Notes: generated by a model from the letters alone, not told the origin. DNA of 64,000 nucleotides from Lithodes maja (GCA_037953745.1 JBAKBP010007438.1:1-64000); one strand, 5' to 3'. Counted from the first letter of the stretch, positions 1-11,930 are shown. Made by a program: numbers and translations.

Positions 1-1379
1 GAGTGAGTTATAACAGGTTTTTCCAAGCCTACAATATTGCATGGAGTTACAAGCTTATAGTTTGTCATATATCAAACAGCTATACAGCTATAATTACAGC
101 TGTTCAGAGACCATACCATCTTTGGTAGTGGATAGAGTTTCACAGGTTACAATATAGGAGTTGTTCAATCTCTAAGGAGGTATTAGGATTCAGTTAAAAC
201 CCGGTCTCAGCCAAGGGCGCATCAACAGCTCTCCAGCTCCATCCACCTCTCCACCTAACTCCACTTCATCATGGAGATCCACCTGGAGAACAGAGTCCAC
301 ACAACCATATCACTCAAATTCATTGTAAGTACAATTCAATATAATAATCGAAGTGATAGTATTGGTTGGAAACTAAGAAACGGAATTTTTCATCTTATAT
401 AATATGTGTTAGTCGGTATTAGTAAAGTATTCATTCGAATATAACTAGATAATTTATACAACTTGTTATTATGTGTAATCTCATCAATAAAACCATAAAA
501 ACACTGTAAATTACAACACTCCTAAAAATGTGTTTTTAATATCCGATATTAATATCTGTGTATTTATAACTGTACTCCAACCTTGTAATCAAGTATCATA
601 GTTCTTGCTTGGCTACAAGTACAATAATATAATTACATCTCGAGTTAAAATACGAGACTTAGAAATACGATAGATATGTCGAACTATCAACAGAAATTGG
701 AGTATGACTATACAATTATATATATATAAAGTAATTCATGAGATCCTATAATAATCTTGGAATTGCTTAAACTCGTAATTGTGTATTCACTCAAATAACC
801 TCTTGGCCAACAAAAAGTAAAGTCACAACCTTGATTATACTATTGGATTTAAATATAATATATAGAGTGAAAACCGATATACGACGTACACATTCACGCA
901 TGTTGGAAACGAAGCACAATGACATTTATAACAAAGAAGTGCTACGAGTCAAAGATTAACATTTGTAAAATGACCTCAAATGAAAGTCCTATAACGGTAA
1001 CAAATTTCAAGTAATCCTAAGACCACGAAAGATCCTTATGTACAGGCCTGGTGGGATTCAACTGCAATTAATAAGGGGTAAATATTGCATTTTCGGAAAT
1101 TTGTCCACCCTTCAGAAACCATTTTTCGACAATTCACATCGATTCGAAGACATGTGTGACAGGAGCTTGAGTTAGGAAACGCAAACATTTCAGAAAGCGA
1201 TAGAATCAGTTTGCAAACAAATCTAAATAAAATCACAGCTGGGTCATAGAAATAGCAAATGTTCTTTAATTAATGTAAACAAATGTCAGATATTACAAAT
1301 ATGCTCCAAAAGCAACACATATTAGTATTTCATGAACGCGGGCAAAGAAAATAGTGTTTAACAGTTAATAGACCAAGGT
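1..1379. other. No gene recognised
   Basis: AT-rich sequence with only short, unconvincing open frames. I see no domain, repeat structure or RNA gene here. Confidence 0.5.
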
Positions 1380-1868
1380 GTGCTTATAAATGAAAACCTT
1401 AAATCTTCATGCCAATGCAAGGCAGCAGCTTACAAAGCAAACAGAGCACTAGGATTTATCAGAAGAAATATTCATTGTTACATTAAAAACATAGTTATGC
1501 CATTATATAAAAGGATAGTGAAGCCACATCTGGAGTGTGATGTGCAGTTCTGGTCTCCCTACCTCATAGAGGACATTGAACAACTGAAATCCGTGCAGTG
1601 AAAAGCAAAAATATTAGTCTCATCACTGACAAATAAACCATGCAATGACAGATTACGAGAACTCGGCCTTTCTTCACTTAAGAAACAGAAGATAAGAGGA
1701 CAGGTGAATAAGTGTTTAAGGATTCTAAAAAGATTTAGTAAAATGAAAACCGAAAATCTGTTTAAGATAGACAAAGAGAGTTCTGCAAGAGGAAACAAAT
1801 ATAATTTGCAAAAACACGAACATAGATACAACACAAATTCTTCACCTGTAGTGAGCCGAATAAGCTCC
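1380..1868 (+). pseudogene. LINE reverse transcriptase C-terminal fragment
   Basis: Remnant of the region downstream of the RT palm in a CR1/Jockey-type non-LTR retrotransposon. The frame reads N-x-x-LKSSCQCKAAAYKANRALGFIRRN, then a MPLYKRIVKPHLEC block, then FWSPY. This is the standard thumb region that follows the catalytic domain in these elements. A TGA at about 1599 interrupts it. The same frame continues with ELGLSSLKKQKIRGQ and a lysine-rich tail to about 1860. The endonuclease and catalytic RT motifs are missing, so it is 5' truncated and inactive. Its 3' side abuts a dispersed repeat that begins with a TTG run. It resembles the CR1-like C-terminus at 20361-20849, but I cannot assign the exact clade. 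Confidence 0.8.
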
Positions 1869-2285
1869 TTAATACATTTGTTGTTGTTGTTGTTCCCCAG
1901 GCTGTCTGGCCGAGCAGCCATAAGGTCCCAACCAAGGCCAAGGCCACAACCAAGCACCCCCATGGAACACTCCCAGCTTTACCATTAAAAAAAAACAGGC
2001 GACCGAAGCCGCTCTCAGGCGAGGGGCTGAGGAGGGTGTGGGAACGATCGGGACACCAATAACCCACCCAGGGCCCTGTGCACCCTAACAATTATGAAGG
2101 GAAAGTTGAGGGGCAAAGGAAAAATGTGATGCTTTGGCTCCCAGTCTGCCAGACTCTAGGTTGGCAGTAGAGAGATCAATCCACGGAAGAGACGTCGTCA
2201 CTTGAGATCTAGAAAGTATTTAGGAGAAAGGAACAGTCAGAGTAAGCTATGGTTATGGCAGAGAACGCTCAACTCTCACTCTGAT
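1869..2285 (-). mobile_element. Dispersed retroposon-like repeat with (AAC)n tail, copy 1
   Basis: On the plus strand it opens with a TTG run, then CCCCAGGCTGTCTGGCCGAG, and ends near CTCTCACTCTGAT. Reverse-complemented, it matches 12617-13024 along its full length (shared blocks include CTTCCGTGGAT, CTGGCAGACTGGGA and CACAGGGCCCTGGGTGGG). A microsatellite tail at one end and full-length copies in both orientations suggest a retroposon. I see no tRNA-type A/B box, so it may be a SINE of another origin or a LINE 3' end. The tail-proximal 60 bp also recurs in each unit of the array at 29.5-30.8 kb. Confidence 0.75.
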
Positions 2286-3158
2286 AGACCAGCCCATCAC
2301 CACTCACTAATATTATCGTATTCCCTAATAAAGTAATAGACAATGGATCAATAGATATGTTAAACAAAAGGCTAGACTCATTCCACAGAGAAATCGGGAA
2401 CAAGTAGATGTAAATTAATAATAGAATGATCTAGCAGTATTGAACACAGTTTCGAGTTGAAGAGAGCATAGGAAAAACAAGAAAGAATTGTGTGTAATTA
2501 TTATTATAAGTGAATGTTTGCATGATACTTCCTTTCGATTTCTATCTATTTTATAAATTGCTTCAGGAGATTTTCAAGTCTTGCACTTCCAATTGTCTCT
2601 ATGTAAGGAAATTGTCGGAGGGAACAGAGGGTGGGATGAGAGCCTTCTTTGCCATTCGTTTTAATTTCACCTCTTGCTCTTACTATCGGGTTTGCTATCT
2701 CTACTAGAACTAAGTCCCAACCACTTCGCTGGGATCATATGGTCTGTGTGACCAATGAATATATGTACATTTATGCAAATCAGAAAGTCGGATAGTTCGT
2801 TAAGATTACCGCAGTTCAAACGTAGAAACATTTATCGTACGACTCAATATATAAAATTAATGGAATGCTATAATTTCTCGTGAGTTATCTTTGTCTTTCA
2901 TTTCCTTATCTTGACTAACACCCTACTACTCTCTAGTTAGGCCAGACATGCTCCCTACATCTCACTGTCATGTTATCAGAGGTAATCTCTGAATCGGTCA
3001 TGTAATGATTATGCTACACTACTGATAAGATATAGCACACGTATATACCAGCAGGAAATGCTTTGGTATGAAGAGAGCTAGTATTACACCAGTCTTAACG
3101 GGATATGGTATATGTATTTACGGACAAGTTCACTAGAGATTAATTTGTTTCCTCCAAG
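2286..3158. other. No gene recognised
   Basis: AT-rich spacer. Short open frames lack any recognisable domain. Confidence 0.45.
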
Positions 3159-3159
3159 C

Positions 3160-3199
3160 AAATATATATATATATATATATATATATACAGTATATACA

Positions 3200-3244
<45 letters not shown>
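3160..3244. repeat. (TA)n microsatellite
   Basis: Two TA blocks separated by a short CAGTATATACAG interruption. Apparent Tyr/Ile-rich open frames across it are artefacts. Confidence 0.95.
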
Positions 3245-3245
<1 letters not shown>

Positions 3246-3248
3246 TTT

Positions 3249-3335
3249 CAGCCGGGCTCGAGCCACCGACATTTAGGACGATTTGCCATGCCTTACCCAA
3301 CTCTACCATGGCGTGATAAAGGATTCTTCATATTT
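3249..3335 (-). mobile_element. tRNA-derived repeat head, copy 1
   Basis: Read on the minus strand, it carries an A-box-like TGGTAGAGTTGG and a B-box-like GGCTCGAGCCC about 35 bases apart. This is the spacing of an internal RNA polymerase III promoter. It does not fold cleanly into a full tRNA by eye. A second copy lies at 3563-3648, with matching flanks (CCTTTATCACGCC before, CTGAAAG-like after). Best read as a SINE head or tRNA pseudogene. Confidence 0.6.
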
Positions 3336-3562
3336 TCCTATATATATTCAGTAGAAGGGAAATCCTACTTAAAACATGTATTTCAAGCTATACACAAGTC
3401 GTAGGATCCATATTCCAGGATACCGTACAGGGATATTTACAAGTACTCAACGTATCTCGAGCCGAACTTGATTTAATTCAATTATAACCCAACAAAGCGC
3501 GAGAACCATTAATATTAAGTATGTCTCATAAGTACACGTGAGCTACTAAATGCTTTTTTACT

Positions 3563-3648
3563 TTGAGCGTGGCTCGAACCACCGACAGTCAGGACGATTG
3601 TTCATGCTTTAACCATCTCTACCACGGCGTGATAAAGGGTGCTTAACA
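3563..3648 (-). mobile_element. tRNA-derived repeat head, copy 2
   Basis: On the minus strand, A-box-like TGGTAGAGATGG and B-box-like GGTTCGAGCCA, with the same intervening ATCGTCCT block as the copy at 3249-3335. The two copies are about 315 bp apart in the same orientation. Confidence 0.6.
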
Positions 3649-3936
3649 TTTCCCTAGATATATTATCGGTCCGCTGAGAGTATTAAAACATGATGGAATT
3701 TTCCCTTTCCTTGATGCATTGATAGCACTAGAATTAGCGTTGTATTTAGCATTTTTTTTTTTTTTTATAAACTTTTGTTAGTTGATTAAGTAATATTTGA
3801 TTGCACGTTTCGCTATGAAAAGCTCAAATTTCATATATTTTCACGTTTGTTTGTGTGGGTTGTTCATTCAATTTTTGCTGTTGTTTCGCCGAGGTTCGAA
3901 CCTATATAAGTGTCATAGCACTCTGAAATATTAGGT

Positions 3937-4030
3937 GCCAGTAATGAAGCATGTCGCCAGTAATGAAGCATGTCGCCAGTAATGAAGCATGTCGCCAGTA
4001 ATGAAGCATGTCGCCAGTAATGAAGCATGA
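3937..4030. repeat. 19-bp minisatellite, five units
   Basis: Five head-to-tail copies of GCCAGTAATGAAGCATGTC start at 3937, 3956, 3975, 3994 and 4013. The last ends in GA. The copies are identical, which implies recent expansion. Confidence 0.95.
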
Positions 4031-4646
4031 GTTAAGTGAATTTGGGATTTTGCTTCGTGTTATATTATAATATTTGCTTTATTGTGTTCGTTTGCTTACG
4101 GTGTACCGTAAATAGTTAACTGCACCACCACCCATCCTACTCGTGTTACATCAACCACTACCACGCTTATTTATCAAATCTGGACCAATAATCTGCAGTG
4201 TAACATTTCAAATGGAATAATTGACGGTCATATTTCCGACCACTTCCCCATAATCTCAATGTTTTCAAATGACAATCCCTCATTACCTCCCTCCAATTGT
4301 ATAGAAATAATTATTTACCGCCAAATTAATTACTAAAATCTATATCAATTTAAGTATGATTTACGTTTTTGTTTTACTGACAATGCTTTTACGAATGTAA
4401 TTATGTAAATTAATGTGTTTCCATGTGTTATGACAAAATCCAAGTGTGTTTTTAAAAACACTATCCCCTGATTTATAAAACGGTGAAGAGTAAAACAAAA
4501 TTTAAGAAATATATTAGATTAAATAAAATCACTTATAAAAGAACGTAATAAACTCCAACGAATGTTGACTCTTATCGCAGTCTTCGCAACCGAGTCACCA
4601 AGATGATTCGATCTGCAAAGTCACATTAATTAAAAAAATACATTAG

Positions 4647-6038
4647 ATGATTCAGCTGGGGATTCTTAAGAAAACATGGTCCATGCTCAACGAAATCCTT
4701 CAACGAAAAAGTAACAAAACCTCACTTATTGAAATTGATAATGATAGCGACTTAGCCCCGGCTGAACTATTCAATGATAATTTCACTAACATTGGTCCGA
4801 CATTATCTGAAGAATTAAAGCCATCTGAAATATATTTTACCTCCTTCTTACCTCCTCCTAATGAAAATGAATCAAACTTTCAAAGGATCACTGACGTAGA
4901 AATACAAAATATTCTAAACTCCATCCATGATAATTCAACAGGCCATGATGAGTTGCCCATTAAAGTAATCAAATATGCTTAATTAATTTTGAGCCCACTA
5001 CTAACCCACATATGTAATCTGGCCCTTAGTTCTGATATTTTCCCTGATCCACTTAAAGTAGCTAAATTGATTCCTATTCATATATCTGGATCTACCCATG
5101 AAATCAATAACTACTGACCAATATAATATGCACAAGTGGTCGAATATCTAAACATTAACAATCTACTATCCTCTAATCAATTTGGCTTTGGTCCCCTAAA
5201 ATCAACTGAAACTGCATTACAATGTTTTACTGAATACGTGTTGGAAGCCTTTGATAGAAACAAGTTCACTGTTAGTGTGTTTCTCGACGTGTCAAAGGCG
5301 TTTGATACCGTGGATCATATCTTGCTAAATATACTTGCTCACTATGGCATAAGAGGTAATGGTCATAGGTTATTTTCCAGCTACATAATTGTCAAACCGA
5401 TACCAATATGTACATGTACTGTAAATACATACATTTCTAACAAATGCAAAAACAATTATTGTAGGGTACCACAGGGCTGTATACTTGGTTCTCTTTTGTT
5501 GCTTATATGTATCAACGACATCACTAGGTCCAGTAACATTCCAAAGTACATTCCTCTTGCTGATGACTATGCCCTCTACAAATATGATACAAATATTTGC
5601 AATATAATTAATACCATGAATACCGAATTGAAACATGTTACTTCATGGTTGCTCGCAAATAAGCTTACCTTAAATATTAAGAAAACTCATTTCATGATCC
5701 TCCATCGACATAAAACATTTCCCTATCGAATCCCACCTTTATTATTGAGCAACTCTGTTCTTGTTGAGCTTACACAAACCAAGTGTCTGGGAGTAACCAT
5801 AGAAAATCACTTATATTGGCATCAACACATTCAAATATTAAGAGACGAAATTGCTAAACAATGCGGCAATTTTTACTTAAATAGATTTGATCTAATAAAA
5901 AAATCACTAATACTAATATATTATTCATTAATTTACGCGAATCTTATCTATTGTAACACTGCTTGGGGTGCCGCGAGCAGGGAGGCACTCAACCCCCTGG
6001 TTATTATACATAAAACAGTGGTGATAATAATTGAATGA
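4647..6038 (+). pseudogene. LINE reverse transcriptase, broken
   Basis: The N-terminal RT segment (4647-4982) reads up to NSTGHDELPIKVIKYA and ends at a TAA. After further stops around 5117-5128, the frame 5136-6038 carries most of the palm. Visible motifs are NQFGF with KSTETALQ, then VFLDVSKAFDTVDH (motif A, aspartate present), CRVPQGCILGSLLL (motif B) and PLADDYALY (motif C). In motif C the usual aromatic before ADD is replaced by leucine. WLLANKLTLNIKKTHFM and KCLGVTI follow, as expected for the thumb region. Length and motif order match a non-LTR RT that once copied its RNA at a nicked target. Premature stops and the missing N-terminal endonuclease make it a pseudogene. Confidence 0.85.
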
Positions 6039-6191
6039 TCTTTTTGAATAATATATTACTAAAACTTCCTGACATAAATATAATGACTTGCGCCTCCTTT
6101 GTATATAAAAGTATTAATGGTCTAGCCTCAAATAATTAGTATACCTATATTATGAATAATAGATAACAGATGAGAAATAACAATAACTTAT

Positions 6192-6441
6192 CCCTGTCCG
6201 ACATAAGTTGCTAACTTACTGATGGGGTGGCGGAGCCCGGTATTTCCCTCACAAAACTTTCTCTGACACTGAGGTACTGGTAGAAGTCGAAGGTATTTGG
6301 GGTTGCCACCAACCGACAGATTCTGATCTAACTTACCTAACTTACTGAGCTCAATATGACACAAATGCGTCATATAACTTACTTATTGAGCTACTTCACT
6401 ACGTTCATATGACGTGATCGCGTCATATATTACGGAGAGGG
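6192..6441. mobile_element. TTAA-type MITE with TGACG palindromes, copy 1 (in LINE)
   Basis: A 250-bp insert runs from CCCTGTCCGACATAAG to ACGGAGAGGG. It matches 54781-55075 nearly throughout. The flanks are TTAT on the left and TAAG on the right, consistent with a decayed TTAA duplication. The LINE reading frame resumes directly after it. It contains two palindromes near 6353-6376 and 6408-6430 (TGACRYGATCGCGTCA type). There is no coding capacity. The TTAA target and CCC-type ends suggest a piggyBac-like transposase acting in trans, which is inference. Confidence 0.8.
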
Positions 6442-7442
6442 TAAGATTGCCTTTTGTCCCGTCTTCGCAGTCTCAAAGTCACATCAGGTACCATGTAGCC
6501 AAAATATACAACAATCTCTCTGATGGCATCAAACTCCTAACTACTGTAAACAGCTTCAAACGCCGCATAAAAAAATAATATACTTACAAGCTATACTACG
6601 CACCGAGTGTTGCTTGCTATCCATCAAAATATTCTCACCAGTTAATTCCTAATAATTTTAGTGTTGTCTAATGGAATCGTTGCATTTTTACCGGAGATAG
6701 TAATACTTTTCCAACTATGTCTGATTATGTAATTATATTTAAGTGTTTGTATGCATTTGCATATTTGTATATGTGTATGTACTAGTACAGTATATATATG
6801 CTTTTATATGTATGTGTACGCATGTGTGTTTTTATCTGTGTGAATGCGTGAATTTGTGTATGTATTTCAAGTGTACAGTATAATCGTATGTATTCCATAT
6901 TTGTATGTAAATATTAATGCTAATAATCAAATAATTTACTACTGTAAATCAGTAATTTTTGTTCCATCTAAAGGCTCTTAAAAAGATTAACTAGATTCAT
7001 CAAAGAGCCTTGTCTGCATTTGTTTTACTATTCTTTATACAATGTAACTGCCTAAGACTAAATATAGATTTCAATTAACAAATTTCAATTCAATTCAATT
7101 AGTTGGTGAACTGCTCGACCGTAACTATTTCACCTATAATCTACTTCGTACCTCTAGTACATATCACAGTTGGCTTATGAGAAAGAATATAATGAAATAG
7201 TCAGTGCAAGGGACTCGGGTTCTCGACAAGGAGCTCCAGTCCTGACGCTATTCTTGACTTGCAGTGTGCTGGCTGAATAATGCAAACGGGTTGATAGCCT
7301 CTGTAGTCTTATTCTAACTAATTAACTAGTCAGTACTTCTTCAGCTAAGCTGCTTTGAACACCCAACTGAACATCTATCGTTGTGGTCGTTTTAACTGTT
7401 ACCTCTTGGTGATATTTAACTACACTTAACGTCACCCATCAC

Positions 7443-7766
7443 CCAGGTCAGGTCAGGTGAAGGTATTGAGGGATAAGCCTTTATAACGACACCTAGTAAC
7501 TACTTTCTACTTTTCCTATTTTTTTCTGAAGAGTGTAGAGAGGGGAGAAGAAGGAATGTTGGCAAGAGAGGAAGCGGTTGGAGTGGCTTTGTTATGTGTG
7601 TTATTAGTCTGTATACGTCGTCAAGGTGTCCCCTAACTGGGTGCGAGCATGTGAAATACGCTAGGACGTACTACTAACCCAGTAAATGTCCGCCTTGGCT
7701 GGGATCGAACCAGGTCAAGCAGATTCACACGTGAGTGTGCTCTCCACTCGACCGCCGCGGCTCTCC
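7443..7766 (-). mobile_element. tRNA-derived SINE, family 2, copy 1
   Basis: The minus strand begins with a tRNA-Ser/Leu-like head (GGCGGTCGAGTGG, then B-box GGTTCGATCCC about 50 bases later). A body follows containing GTAGTACGTCCTAGCG, GACGTATACAGAC, AACAAAGCCACTCC and AAGGCTTATCCCTCAATACC. The body recurs on the plus strand at 13277-13494. The 3' part ends near a triple AGGTC/GACCT repeat at 7445-7460. Confidence 0.8.
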
Positions 7767-7779
7767 CATTCTGAATCAG

Positions 7780-8890
7780 TTCATTGGTGTGCAATACATT
7801 TTTTATAGCTCCTTTCTATTATACTAGTTTGCACTCCGACTAACTTGCTGGTGTTGGCTGTTCCTGCCCATCTTGGAATCTTGTAAAGCAATAGGAATTG
7901 TGAGTTAGAGGAATAATTTCTACTAGGCTCTTTCCTGTCACATTCTTTTCCATCTGAGTGGAAATCGGGATCGACCAATTTTACTCTCTGGCTTAGAATT
8001 TTGATGCCTCTTTTTCACATTCCTGGCGCTTGGTTCTGCCATTTCTTACCCAACATTCCAGTGACTTAGATCCTATACCCTTGTAAACTTGCACAAAGTG
8101 ATTCTTAGGGAGAGAGAGGGGTGGTGATCTCGTTCATAGCTACAGGGGGATATGGTCTCTCACTAAGCAATTACCTTATATAGGAGGTACTTTGCATTAT
8201 TCTAGTTTTCGGGCAGTAGTGAGGTGCGGGCGTAGCTCGCTTGGCATCTACTTTGCTTGTCTATAATCTCTGCTGGCCTGATTTAGAATAGTTTAGGGTA
8301 TCCTGGGGACTTAGGACTTTACTGAAGGCTTGCATCATACGCTTCATTGGATTGTCAACTGGAAGTAGAGTGCTGTCTCTCTTTGCATATGCACCGTATT
8401 GTATTCAATTAAGCTTGCAAGGAAGGATAGTGGTAAAAAAAAACACTCACCTAGTCCATTCTTGCACGAAAATATATAGACAATGTCGCATTTACCGAAT
8501 TAAAAGTATCGAAGTAAATACCGTAGATTTTATCATAGATTTATTTATTTTTTATTTTATTTTATTCAGGCCGAATACCAGGGCTCCCACCGTCTGGTTT
8601 CAACGAATGCAGGCAATACACGTAGTGTTATGTTGAGTATGAATTGCATTTTGCAATGTACAATTGTTATGGGGATGTAAGCACACTATGGAGATGATCT
8701 ACGGATACGCAAATTACGCCACACACACACAAATTTTGATGTCACATTATCTCTATTTATAATTGAAACGCATTGCGCTTATACACACACTAATGATTGT
8801 CACAACGTCTTATAAAAAAGAATAACTGGTAAATATTCATATACTGTATGTAAATTTATTCTTTTATTCTTATGCATTTATTTACATGTC
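7780..8890. other. No gene recognised
   Basis: No supported coding or RNA feature. Contains a short (AC)n run at about 8720-8731. Confidence 0.45.
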
Positions 8891-9029
8891 ATTTAAATGG
8901 TGTTTAGGAGGTGGGAGAGAGTTGAGGGTGGTGGTGTGTGAGAAGATCGAAAGGTAGGGTACTTGTGGTATGAATATGGAAGGTGTGGGTGACATAGTTT
9001 CGGCGCTACAAATTGTTTTCGGCGAGTCC

Positions 9030-9312
9030 GTATATAATTATGCTGACCTGACACTAGGCGTGACAACATCCCAGTCCGTATAATTATAAACGGACCTGGC
9101 ACTGGGCATGACAACATCCCAGTCCATATATAAACGGACCTGGTACTGGGCGTGACAACATCCCAGTCCGTATCTAAATAGATCTGGCACTGGGCGTGAC
9201 AACATCCCAGTTCATATATAAACGGACCTGGCACGAGGCGTGACAACATCCCAGTCTGTATATAAACGAACCTGGTACTGGGCGTGATAACATCCCAGTC
9301 CGTATATATAAT
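9030..9312. repeat. 44-bp minisatellite, six units
   Basis: The landmark TGACAACATCCCAGT recurs at 9061, 9109, 9153, 9197, 9241 and 9285 (spacing 48, 44, 44, 44, 44). Each unit also carries TATATAAACGGACCTGG. Units differ by scattered substitutions. The array ends exactly where LINE sequence begins. Confidence 0.9.
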
Positions 9313-10975
9313 ATCCTAATTTCTTCTAAAGATGTACTTTCTACCCTCTCTGGGCTTAATACTAATAAGGCGTACGGTCTGGACGGTGTTCCTCCTGTTG
9401 TTCTCAAAAACTGTGCTTCCGTGCTGACTCCCTGCCTAGGCAAACTCTTTCGTCTCTGTCTATCCTCTAATGTCTTCCCTTCATGCTGGAAATTTGCTCA
9501 CATTCAACCTGTCCCAAAGAAGGGTGACCGCTCTCAACCCTCCAACTATCGTCCAATTGCTCTCACCTCTTGTCTTTCTAAAGTTTTTGAAACTATTCTT
9601 GCTTCCAAATTTTTTAAGCATTTCTCTTCTCATAATCTGCTCTCAGATCGCCAGTATGGCTTCCTTAAGGGTCGCTCTATTGGTGATCTTCTTTCATATC
9701 TTACTACCTCTTGGTCATCCTCCTTTCGGGAATTCGGTGAGACTTTTTCTATTGCACTAGACATATCGAATGCCTTCGATAGAGTCTGGCACAAATCTTT
9801 AATTTCTAAACTACCCTCCTTCGGTTTCTATCCCTCCATCTGTGCCTTTGTCTCTTATTTCCTTTCCGGCCGTTCCATAGTCGCAGTTGTGGACGGCCAT
9901 TGTTCACTTCCTCACCCTATAAACTCTGGTGTTCCTCAGGGCTCTGTCCTATCTCCTATTCTCTTTCTAATTTTTATAAAATTAATGATCTCCTCAACTG
10001 TAGGCCTACCTCAATTCCCATCCATTCATACGGAGACAACTCAACCTTACACTACTCCATTAGTTTTTCAGAACGCCCCAGCCAGCAATCCCTCAACGAC
10101 AAACGTAATGAAGCCATAGAACTCTTAAATTCTGATCTAAATATTATCTCTAATTGGGGCAGAGAAAACCTTGTTACCTTTAATGCTTCCAAAACCCAAT
10201 TTCTCCATCTATCTACCCGTAAGGAACTCCAAGCGGACTTATCCCTTATTCTTCAACAATACAAAAATCAATCCTTCATCTTCTCTCAATATTCTTGGTG
10301 TCTCTTTTTCTTCTGCTCCCAGTTGGAAGGACCATATTACCAGTCTTGCTAAGGCAGCCTCCCAGAAGCTGGGTGTGCTCAACCGCCTTAGGGGGTTCTT
10401 TTCCCCTGCGCAGCTTCTTGCTCTGTACAGGGGCATAGTGCGTCCTTGTATTGAGTATTGTTCACATGTGTGGGGAGGTTCCTCTCACACCGCTCTCCTA
10501 GACAAAGTTGAAAGGAAGGCCTTTCGTATCATTAACTCCCGTCCACTCACCAACTCTCTGCAATCACTCTCTCTCCGCCGCAATGTTGCATCTCTCTCGC
10601 TATTCTATCGCTACTATAATAATCAGTGTTCCTCAGAGCTTTCCCAGTGTATACCACCTCCTTTACGTAGGGCACGTGGTACCCATCTTGCAACTCAATC
10701 CCACCCCTACTCTGTGCAACTCTCCAACCCAAGAGTGAAGCGTTACTCTCAAACTTTCTTCTACTCAACAGCTGAGCTCTGGAACTCTCTCCCGGAATCA
10801 GTCTTGCCCTCTTCCTATGACTTAAATTGCTTCAAACTCTGTGTGTCCAGGCATTTTGGCTCGAACGTCCCTTGATTTTGGCCTGTCACTCTTTCAACTA
10901 TGAGGGAGGCACTCGCTATAGACAGTTCTGCCTTTTGCCTCCCTCAATCACATAGAAAAAATAATAATATTTGCG
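9313..10975 (+). pseudogene. LINE RT (copy A), frameshifted
   Basis: 5'-truncated non-LTR retrotransposon, Jockey-superfamily-like. The frame at 9313-10000 shows TNKAYGLDGVPPVVLKN, KKGDRSQPSNYRPIAL, DRQYGFLKGRSIGDLL, then IALDISNAFDRVWHK (motif A) and NSGVPQGSVLSPILF (motif B). Near 9985 the frame shifts to one reading INDLLN...HSYGDNST (9900-10352). The motif C position reads GDN instead of ADD, so a catalytic aspartate is lost. Another shift near 10230 leads to the 234-residue C-terminus (10171-10875), with LNILGVSFSS, RPCIEYCSHVWGG and AELWNSLPESV, ending SRHFGSNVP. The 3' end is a short A-rich tail at about 10951-10972. A closely related copy lies at 17896-24665. Confidence 0.85.
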
Positions 10976-11034
10976 CGGTAACGAGGGCTATACACATATA
11001 GACTGTACCTAATCTTTCTTGTGAATCATTTATA

Positions 11035-11930
11035 CATTCATTCTGTAGATTTTGTAGCAGGAGAGGATACCCTAATATACTTCTCAACGACAATGCCTCA
11101 ACATTTGTTAGCAATTCTAATGTGTTAAAATTCCTGATTACCGATCCAAGTTTAAAGGCTACCTTAGCGGATGCTCACTGTGAGTGGCAATTCATACCCG
11201 CTAGAGCGCCATGGTTCGGTGCCATATGGGAGGGAGTCATTGGTGTGTTGAAGGCTGGTATGCGGAATGTACTAGGTAGAGCATCAGTAACATGAGAGGA
11301 GCTTCATACTGTTGTACTAGAATTAGAAGCCACAGTTAATGACAGGCCGCTTGGATACACGTACAGTGATTTAAATTACCCATTACCTATAACTCCATCG
11401 CAGCTGATAAGCGGAAGACGTCTAAGAAGTTTTCCTAGGATAGAGGTTAGGGATGAAGACCTCCAGGACAGATCGTGGCTTCAGTCTGATAATTCTGTGC
11501 TTGATCAGCGACTTCAGTAAATTACAAAGCTGTCAAATGACCTCTGGAAGAGATGACATACAGACTATATAATATCTTTGAGGGAGCAGCATAGTCATAT
11601 GGCTGATAAGAAAGGGAAAATCTTTCCACAGGTTGGGGACATAGTCCTCATACATGACAAAGGTCCTCGCCTATTGTGGAAATTGGGTCGTGTAACCAAA
11701 CTGTACCCTGGATCCGACCAAATATGTAGGGTATGTTAAGTCAGGACTGGAACCGGACTAACCACTCGACCAGTGGTCAAGTTATATCCATTGGAAATAA
11801 ATTTAGAAATGGATGATGATACTGAATCGGGTTCTCAGTCTAGTCACCCTACATATGGAGCTGACCGACGTGATGCTCCGACGAGACCATCACGTTGGGC
11901 TACTTTGGGGTCCTCCCAGTTATGGTGAGC
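11035..11930 (+). pseudogene. BEL/Pao-type integrase C-terminal remnant
   Basis: One frame reads NDNASTFVSNSNVLKFL, then HCEWQFIPARAPWFGAIWEG and VLKAGMRNVLGRAS. Later come ATVNDRPLGYTYSDLNYPL and PSQLISGRRLRSFPR, then FPQVGDIVLIHDKGPRLLWK with LGRVTKLYPGSD. The W-x-F-I-P-x-R-A-P-x-x-G-x-x-W-E block and NDRPL are hallmarks of BEL/Pao integrases, and the last block is the C-terminal DNA-binding domain. Several stops interrupt it (about 11293, 11518, 11555, 11737). No gag, protease or RT partner is visible upstream, because the LINE at 9313-10975 sits there. LTRs were not identified, so the element is a 3' fragment. Confidence 0.85.

Larger units (their letters stand above)
4130..7101 (+). mobile_element. 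Decayed non-LTR retrotransposon (endonuclease tail, RT, 3' end)
   Basis: Traces start with the C-terminal end of an APE-type endonuclease (about 4150-4290, ending in the HISDHFPI motif). RT follows at 4647-6038, and a C-terminal segment continues after a MITE at 6449-6597. The 3' end is placed at repeated CAATT units near 7080-7101, a short-repeat tail typical of LINEs. Many stops and frame changes break it, so it is inactive. The superfamily looks like CR1/L2/Jockey, and the exact clade is not determinable by eye. Confidence 0.75.

Noticed and set aside
3084..3272. Tyr/Ile-rich open frames over TA tracts (also at 12.8-13.1, 15.0-15.2, 29.4-30.9 kb)
   Set aside because: They translate the (TA)n microsatellites. 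No start context or conserved protein.
3937..4030. Short regular repeat as a possible CRISPR or regulatory array
   Set aside because: Head-to-tail identical 19-bp units with no spacers: a simple minisatellite.
9030..9312. Regularly spaced repeats resembling a CRISPR array
   Set aside because: Units are contiguous 44-bp tandem repeats without unique spacers, in a eukaryotic context.
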